Source: Croceibacterium xixiisoli (GTDB lineage: Bacteria; Pseudomonadota; Alphaproteobacteria; Sphingomonadales; Sphingomonadaceae). Taken from it: a DNA stretch of 64,000 bases. Where the stretch lies: assembly GCF_009827305.1 (NCBI RefSeq), contig NZ_WTYJ01000004.1:248001-312000 (forward strand), read 5' to 3'. A program made the position numbers and the translations under genes. The notes below the pieces were generated by a model that did not search any database, was not told the DNA's origin, and saw only the letters and a list, made by a program, of their open reading frames with translations. Positions 58,813 to 64,000 of this stretch are shown piece by piece. Positions within the stretch are counted from its first letter, which is position 1; each line of letters starts with the position of its first letter.

Positions 58813-60005
58813 CGCTGGCCGTCGCGAGTGATGGGCCGACGCCATCCCCGCTAATCGCCAGGTTTGCCGAGGTGCGCGGCGCGACGGAAAGGCTGATCGC
58901 GCCGCTTTCGCCCGAGGATTGCCAAGTGCAGTCCATGCCCGATGTCAGCCCCACGAAATGGCATCTGGCGCACACCAGCTGGTTCTTCGAAACCTTCCTG
59001 CTGCAACTGCATTTGCCCGGCTATCAGCCGTTCGATCCGGCGTTCGCGGTGCTGTTCAACTCCTATTATGTCGGCATCGGCGAACGCCATCCCCGACCGG
59101 AGCGGGGGCTGCTGAGCCGGCCTTCGCTGGCCGAGGTTCTGGCCTATCGCCACCACGTTGATGCGGCGATGCTGGAACTGATGGATCAGGTTCCCGAGGC
59201 GGAATGGGCTGGGCTGGTGGAGCTGGGATGCCAGCATGAACAGCAGCATCAGGAACTGATCCTGATGGATATCCAGCATGTGCTGTCCTGCAATCCGCTG
59301 CAGCCTGCCTATCACTGCCACGCTGCCGAACCAGCCTTGGCGGCGGAAACGGCATGGGTGGACATACCCGGCGGGCTGTATGAAATCGGTGCTGTCGGTG
59401 ATGGCTTTGCCTTCGACAATGAAAGCCCGCGTCACCGGCTGTGGCTGGAACCTTTTTCTATCGCCAGCCGGTTGGTGACCGCCGGGCATTATCTGCAGTT
59501 CATCGCCGATGGCGGTTATCGCCGGCCCGATCTGTGGCTGTCCGATGGCTGGAACACCGTCGAAAGCTGCGGTTGGCAGGCGCCGCTTTACTGGGCTGAG
59601 CATGATGGATCATGGCAGTGCTTTTCGCTCCATGGCCGGGTGCCGGTCGACCCCGATGCGCCGGTGCGGCATGTGAGCTATTACGAGGCGGACGCCTTTG
59701 CCCGCTGGGCCGGGCATCGGCTGCCCACGGAAGCGGAATGGGAAGTGGCCGCCTGCCGCGCTTCGATCGATCAGCTGTATGATCAGGCCTGGCAATGGAC
59801 GGCGTCTGCCTATTCCGCCTATCCTGGATTTGCCCCCGCTGCCGGTGCGGTGGGCGAATACAATGGCAAGTTCATGATCAACCAGATGGTGCTGCGCGGC
59901 GGATCGATCGGCACGCCGGATGGCCATTCGCGCGCCAGCTATCGCAATTTTTTCCCCCCTGCGGCGCGCTGGCAGTTTGGCGGCATCCGGCTGGCGCGTG
60001 GCTGA
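58809..60005 (+). CDS. egtB: Hercynine oxygenase EgtB
   Basis: This 398-aa non-haem iron enzyme couples hercynine with a thiol (gamma-glutamylcysteine or cysteine) to the sulfoxide. The DinB-like N-terminal domain supplies the iron ligands His52 or His55 (KWHLAHTSWFFE) and His143/His147 (HEQQHQE). The C-terminal formylglycine-enzyme-like domain contains VDIPGGLYEIGA, FDNESPRHRLWLEPFSIASRLVTAG and RGGSIGTPDGHSRASYRNFFPP. egtC and a C-S lyase are not in the window. Confidence 0.95.
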   Translation: MTLAVASDGPTPSPLIARFAEVRGATERLIAPLSPEDCQVQSMPDVSPTKWHLAHTSWFFETFLLQLHLPGYQPFDPAFAVLFNSYYVGIGERHPRPERGLLSRPSLAEVLAYRHHVDAAMLELMDQVPEAEWAGLVELGCQHEQQHQELILMDIQHVLSCNPLQPAYHCHAAEPALAAETAWVDIPGGLYEIGAVGDGFAFDNESPRHRLWLEPFSIASRLVTAGHYLQFIADGGYRRPDLWLSDGWNTVESCGWQAPLYWAEHDGSWQCFSLHGRVPVDPDAPVRHVSYYEADAFARWAGHRLPTEAEWEVAACRASIDQLYDQAWQWTASAYSAYPGFAPAAGAVGEYNGKFMINQMVLRGGSIGTPDGHSRASYRNFFPPAARWQFGGIRLARG

Positions 60006-60096
60006 GCGGTTGATGGGCGGCATGCGCCACCTATGAAGCGGCGCGCAGGGGCGCTATCGGGCGCAGGCATTTTTGCCCTGATGGACCCTGACCGCC

Positions 60097-62118
60097 ATGA
60101 TATTTCGCTCTGCCAACCGCCTGGACAAGACGCTGCTGATCGGGGCGGCGCTGCCGCTGCTGCTTCTGGCTGGATGCGCGCCGGCGGTGGGTTCGGCTTC
60201 TGCTGCAGGCCCGGCAAAGCAGATCGAACTGGGATCGCGGCACAAGCCGATCCTGCAGACAGATGGCCTGTCTTTCCGCGATCTGGATGCCGATGGGCGG
60301 ATTTCCGCCTTCGAGGACTGGCGTCTGCCGGCACGGGCGCGGGCGCGCGATCTTGTGGCGCGCATGACGGTGGAGGAAAAGATCGGTACGCTGCTCCACG
60401 GCAGCCTGCCGGGGCCGGGTGGGCGCTTCAATCCCGATGATGACGGTTATGGGCTGGAACTGGTGGGCCAGGCAATCAACCAGCGCCATGTCACCAGCTT
60501 CATCAGCCGGTTGAGCGCCGCGCCGCAGCGCATGGCGCAGCAGAACAATGCCGTGCAGGAACTGGCCGAACAGAGCCGGCTGGGCATTCCGGTGACGATC
60601 AGTTCCGACCCGCGCAACCATTTCCAATATGTGCTGGGTGCCAGCGAGGTTGGCGGCGGATTTTCGCAATGGCCGGAATCGCTGGGGCTGGCGGCGCTGG
60701 GCGATGCCGATGTGGTGCATGCCTTTGCCGATATCGCGCGGCGGGAATATCGCGCCGTGGGCCTGCACATGACGCTGTCCCCGCAGGTCGATCTGGCGGT
60801 CGAGCCGCGCTGGGGGCGCCAGCTGGGCACATTCGGCAGCGATGCCGCGCTGAACAGCCGCATGGGCGCGGCCTATGTCTCCGGTTTTCAGGGCAGCGCG
60901 GACGGGCTGCGGCCCGATGGCGTGATCAGCGTGGTCAAGCATTTTGCCGGCTATGGCGCGCAGCCAGACGGCTTCGACGCGCATAATTATTACGGCCGGT
61001 TTGCCGATCTGACCGGGGCGGAGCTGGAACATCACATCAGCGCCTTCGACGGGGCGCTGGCAGCAAAGGTGGCGGGGGTAATGCCCGCCTATCCGATCCT
61101 GCGCGGGGCGACGGTTGACGGCAAACCACTGGAACCGGTGGGGGCAGGCTTCAGTTCGGTGCTGATCGATGGCGTGCTGCGGCAGCGGCTCGGCTATCAG
61201 GGCATCGTCCTGTCTGACTGGGCGGTCACCCAGGATTGCGATGAACCCTGTCGCGCGCCCACCGCGGAAAATCCGCAGACTCCGCCGCATATCGCCACAT
61301 CCTGGGGCGTCGACAATCTGACCAAGACCGAACGCTTTGCCCTGGGTTTGAAGGCTGGGATCGACCAGTTCGGCGGGGTGGATGATCCGGCCCCGATTGC
61401 CGATGCGGTTTCACGCGGGCTGATGCCGCAGGACCGGATCGATCACGCGGTCGAGCGGATCATGGAATCCAAGTTCCAGCTGGGCATTTTCGACAATCCC
61501 TATGTCGATCCCGATGCGGCCGCCGCCGTGCTGGGGAACGCGGAGTTTGCCGCGCAGGCCGGCGCGGTGCAGCGCCGGGCCCAGGTGCTGTTGCAGAACG
61601 AAGGCGCGATGCTGCCGGTCAAGGCGCAGAGCCGGCGGGTCTATCTGTTCGGGGTCGATCCCGAAGCGGCCCGGCGTGCCGGGCTGACCGTGGTGGCCAC
61701 GCCGGCGGAGGCCGATTTTGCCATTGTGCGGAGCGAAGCGCCGGCGGAAATGCTGCACCCGCATCACTTCTTCGGCAGCCGGTACAAGGAAGGGCGGCTG
61801 GATTTCCGGACGGGTGATCCGGCCTATGACGCGCTCGTCGCCGCCAGTAGCGAAGTGCCCACGGTGTTCGCCATCTTCCTCGATCGCCCGGCTATCCTGA
61901 CCAATGTGCAGGGCAATGCCCGCGCCATCCTGGCCAATTTCGGGGCCAGCGATGATGCCGTGATCGATGTTGTGCTGGGCAGGGCGGTGGCCGAGGGGCG
62001 GCTGCCGTTCGAACTGCCGTCTTCGATGGAGGCGGTGCTCGCCCAGCGCCCGGCGGCGCCCGATGACAGCGCCAATCCGCTCTATCCACGCGGCGCCGGG
62101 ATCTTGGCAAAGCGATAA
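60097..62118 (+). CDS. Glycoside hydrolase family 3 lipoprotein (beta-glucosidase type)
   Basis: This 673-aa exported enzyme has a lipobox LLLLAGC (cleavage before Cys28) and an EF-hand-like loop DLDADGRISAFEDW just before the catalytic domain. GH3 motifs are RMTVEEKIGTLLHG, HFQYVLGASE, MTLSPQVDLAVEPRWGR, VVKHFAGYGAQPDGFDAHNYYG and the nucleophile Asp374 in GIVLSDWAVTQ. A C-terminal GH3 domain follows (VLLQNEGAMLPV). Substrate unknown, probably a beta-glucoside or xyloside oligomer. 91 nt after egtB; probably separate. Confidence 0.9.
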   Translation: MIFRSANRLDKTLLIGAALPLLLLAGCAPAVGSASAAGPAKQIELGSRHKPILQTDGLSFRDLDADGRISAFEDWRLPARARARDLVARMTVEEKIGTLLHGSLPGPGGRFNPDDDGYGLELVGQAINQRHVTSFISRLSAAPQRMAQQNNAVQELAEQSRLGIPVTISSDPRNHFQYVLGASEVGGGFSQWPESLGLAALGDADVVHAFADIARREYRAVGLHMTLSPQVDLAVEPRWGRQLGTFGSDAALNSRMGAAYVSGFQGSADGLRPDGVISVVKHFAGYGAQPDGFDAHNYYGRFADLTGAELEHHISAFDGALAAKVAGVMPAYPILRGATVDGKPLEPVGAGFSSVLIDGVLRQRLGYQGIVLSDWAVTQDCDEPCRAPTAENPQTPPHIATSWGVDNLTKTERFALGLKAGIDQFGGVDDPAPIADAVSRGLMPQDRIDHAVERIMESKFQLGIFDNPYVDPDAAAAVLGNAEFAAQAGAVQRRAQVLLQNEGAMLPVKAQSRRVYLFGVDPEAARRAGLTVVATPAEADFAIVRSEAPAEMLHPHHFFGSRYKEGRLDFRTGDPAYDALVAASSEVPTVFAIFLDRPAILTNVQGNARAILANFGASDDAVIDVVLGRAVAEGRLPFELPSSMEAVLAQRPAAPDDSANPLYPRGAGILAKR

Positions 62119-62120
62119 GG

Positions 62121-62157
62121 AAAAGGGCGCCCCGGCGGATCGAATGCCGGGGCGCCC
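62121..62157 (-). terminator. Intrinsic terminator of gcvPA-gcvPB
   Basis: A perfect 12-bp stem GGGCGCCCCGGC / GCCGGGGCGCCC with a 9-nt loop is followed on the minus strand by TTTTCC. It also lies 6 nt past the GH3 stop and may serve both convergent units. Confidence 0.8.
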
Positions 62158-62220
62158 CCTCCTGCAGGCGCGCCCTCCGTGCAGAGGTTCAGGCGCGCAT
62201 GTGGGATCAAGCAGCTATGG

Positions 62221-63792
62221 TCAGGCGGCAGCCTCCGGCGACCAGGCCAGGCGCGGCTTGCGGGCGGCGGTGGCTTCATCCATTCGGCGACGCGGTGCCA
62301 GCAACGGCGCCTGGGTCAGGCCCAGATCACCGGCATTGGCGCGTTCCACGATCCCGCGGAAGGCGGCGATGAACTGGTCGAGCGTGGCCTTGCTTTCGCA
62401 TTCGGTCGGTTCGATCAGCATGGCGCCATGGACGACGAGGGGGAAATACATCGTCATCGGGTGGAAGCCTTCGTCGATCAGCCCCTTGGCCACGTCCAGC
62501 GTCGAAACGCCCTTGGCAAAGCTGGCATCGCTGAACAGCGCTTCATGCATGCAGGGACCGCTGGCGCCGAAGGGGGCGTCGAGCAGATCTTCCAGCGAAC
62601 GCAGCATGTAATTGGCGTTCAGCACCGCATCGCCCGACACCTGCCGCAACCCGTCTGCCCCATGGCTCAGGATATAGGCGAGCGCGCGGGTGAACATGCC
62701 CATCTGGCCCGAAAAGGCGCTCATCCGTCCGAAGCTGCCCGGCAGGTGATCGGCCACATCGGCCTCTTCGATCAGGCTGATCGTGCCATCGGCCTGCTTC
62801 ACGGTGAAGGGCAAGGGGGCATAGGGGGCGAGGGCAGCCGACAGCACAACCGGCCCGGAACCTGGTCCGCCGCCGCCATGCGGGGTGGAGAAGGTCTTGT
62901 GCAGATTGATGTGCATGGCATCCACGCCCAGATCGCCCGGCCGCACGCGACCGACGATGGCGTTGAAATTGGCGCCGTCGCAATAGACGAAGGCCCCTGC
63001 CGCATGCACCGCGTCCGAAATCGCCTTCATATCGCGTTCGAACAGGCCGCAGGTGTTGGGATTGGTGATCATCACCGCCGCAACATCGGGGCCCAGCCGG
63101 GCCTTGAGCGCTTCGAAATCGACGCGCCCTTCGGCCGTGGCGGGGATGCCTTCCACGCGATAGCCGGCGAAGGCGGCCGTGGCGGGATTGGTGCCATGCG
63201 CGCTTTCGGGAACCAGCACCACTTCACGCGGGTCGCCACGGGCTTCCAGCGCCGCGCGGATGCACAGAATGCCGCACAGTTCGCCGTGGGCACCGGCCTT
63301 CGGGCTCATCGCCACGGCATCCATGCCGGTCAGCGTCACCAGCCATTCGGCCAGTTCGTCGATCACGGCCAGCGCGCCCTGAACCGTGCTTTCCGGCTGC
63401 AGCGGGTGGACATCGCCGAAACCGGGCATGCGTGCGACTTTTTCATTCAGGCGCGGATTGTGCTTCATCGTGCACGAACCAAGCGGGAAGATGCCGCAGT
63501 CGATGGCATAGTTCTGCCGGCTCAGCCGGGTGTAATGGCGCACGGTTTCCGGTTCGGACAGGCCGGGCAGGCCGAAGCTTTCGGCCCGGTCCAGCCCGCC
63601 AAGACGGTTGGGTGCGCCTGCGGCAGGAGCAGGCAGATCGACGCCGGTGGTTTCGGTGGTGCCGATCTCGAAGATCAGCGCCTCTTCCAGCATCAGGCCC
63701 CGATTGCCGGTGATCGTGGTCAGCGGTGCGCCTGCGTCATTGGCGATTTCTTCGGGCATGGTGGGGTTCCAGCCGGTGGGGTTCACTTTCAT
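62221..63792 (-). CDS. gcvPB: Glycine dehydrogenase (decarboxylating) subunit 2
   Basis: This 523-aa PLP subunit of the two-part P protein of the glycine cleavage system is fused at its N-terminus to no other domain. The PLP lysine is Lys299 in HINLHKTFSTPHGGGGPG. Other family motifs are LGSCTMKHNPR, ESTVQGALAVIDELAEWL and GMDAVAMSPKAGAHGE. It overlaps gcvPA by 4 nt. It decarboxylates glycine with transfer of aminomethyl to the H protein; gcvT and gcvH must lie upstream, outside the window. Confidence 0.95.
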   Translation of the reverse strand: MKVNPTGWNPTMPEEIANDAGAPLTTITGNRGLMLEEALIFEIGTTETTGVDLPAPAAGAPNRLGGLDRAESFGLPGLSEPETVRHYTRLSRQNYAIDCGIFPLGSCTMKHNPRLNEKVARMPGFGDVHPLQPESTVQGALAVIDELAEWLVTLTGMDAVAMSPKAGAHGELCGILCIRAALEARGDPREVVLVPESAHGTNPATAAFAGYRVEGIPATAEGRVDFEALKARLGPDVAAVMITNPNTCGLFERDMKAISDAVHAAGAFVYCDGANFNAIVGRVRPGDLGVDAMHINLHKTFSTPHGGGGPGSGPVVLSAALAPYAPLPFTVKQADGTISLIEEADVADHLPGSFGRMSAFSGQMGMFTRALAYILSHGADGLRQVSGDAVLNANYMLRSLEDLLDAPFGASGPCMHEALFSDASFAKGVSTLDVAKGLIDEGFHPMTMYFPLVVHGAMLIEPTECESKATLDQFIAAFRGIVERANAGDLGLTQAPLLAPRRRMDEATAARKPRLAWSPEAAA

Positions 63793-64000
63793 GCCAGCAC
63801 CTCCTGCAGGCCAGCGGCCAGCGCTTCGATATCTTCCAGGGTCGTGGTTTCGGTGACGGCGACGATCAGGCCGCCACCAATGTCCGGTGCGTCGGGATAG
63901 AGCCGACCCAGCGAGACGCCGGCCAGGATCTGCCGGTCGGCCAGCGCCTTCACCGCTGCACTGGCATTGCCCGACAGCTTCAATGTGAATTCGTTGAAGA
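63789..64000 (-). CDS. gcvPA: Glycine dehydrogenase (decarboxylating) subunit 1 (N-terminus outside window)
   Basis: Only the last ~70 residues are present (FNEFTLKLSGNASAAVKALADRQILAGVSLGRLYPD...). They match the C-terminus of the P-protein alpha subunit, with the conserved FNEF start of the segment and the VTET.T.EDIEAL helix. The stop overlaps the gcvPB start by 4 nt. The frame stays open to the right edge. Confidence 0.92.
   Translation of the reverse strand, partial: FNEFTLKLSGNASAAVKALADRQILAGVSLGRLYPDAPDIGGGLIVAVTETTTLEDIEALAAGLQEVLA

Overview
The window looks like a chromosomal segment of a GC-rich alphaproteobacterium of the sphingomonad group (Novosphingobium/Sphingobium type). The reasons are five TonB-dependent receptors (TBDRs) in 30 kb, tightly packed operons with ATGA/TGATG stop-start overlaps, frequent GTG/TTG starts, an aromatic-oxidation locus, and a dispersed palindromic repeat of the TTCGAC..GCTCAGG..GAACGG type common in this order. 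No rRNA, tRNA, CRISPR array, insertion sequence or prophage was seen. Both window edges cut genes: an MFS transporter on the left and glycine dehydrogenase subunit 1 on the right.

Layout. 1-3330: drug-type MFS pump (partial), tRNA hydroxylase trhO, HPP/CBS membrane protein. 3338-10168: sugar-acid locus, with idonate dehydrogenase, LacI-type repressor and gluconokinase on the minus strand, divergent from gluconate 5-dehydrogenase, a 2-hydroxyacid dehydrogenase, an SDR and an aromatic-type aldehyde dehydrogenase. 10212-19261: organophosphate scavenging, with a TBDR plus glycerophosphodiesterase, a TetR regulator, and a purple-acid-type phosphatase divergent from a second TBDR; a Pho-box-like sequence lies between the last two. 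19345-26474: siderophore-type esterase, a third TBDR, a GAF histidine kinase divergent from a receiver-only response regulator, and a TetR regulator. 26587-31066: two tandem flavoprotein + cytochrome c modules of the vanillyl-alcohol oxidase / p-cresol methylhydroxylase type, with a Tat-exported protein of unknown function between them; a perfect 16-bp palindrome sits in the promoter. 31866-42581: two divergent iron-uptake operons (DUF2946 x2, PepSY, TBDR; and FecI, FecR, FecA-type TBDR, DUF3649, PepSY, DUF3325) sharing one intergenic region with a Fur-box-like motif.

42609-53989 is the most unusual part. It holds a type I secretion ABC transporter and adaptor, preceded by two candidate substrates that resemble no RTX protein. 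One has 418 aa and one 83 aa; both lack Lys and Cys, are acidic and end in Asp/Leu-Leu-Gly tails. Next come an FNR/Crp-type regulator with two identical-arm palindromes upstream, an SDR, a 1057-aa autotransporter and a TIGR03032-family protein. A strong plus-strand intrinsic terminator with no gene in front of it suggests a small RNA here.

54009-64000: small secreted protein, GAF/HisKA_2 kinase, MHS-type transporter, an ergothioneine operon (flavodoxin-like reductase, egtD, egtB), a GH3 lipoprotein and gcvPB-gcvPA.

Two genes (idnO and the MHS transporter) appear to start at AUU and AUC, each exactly 5 nt after a perfect AGGAGG. All functional statements rest on motifs recognised by eye and on recalled family knowledge; no database search was run.
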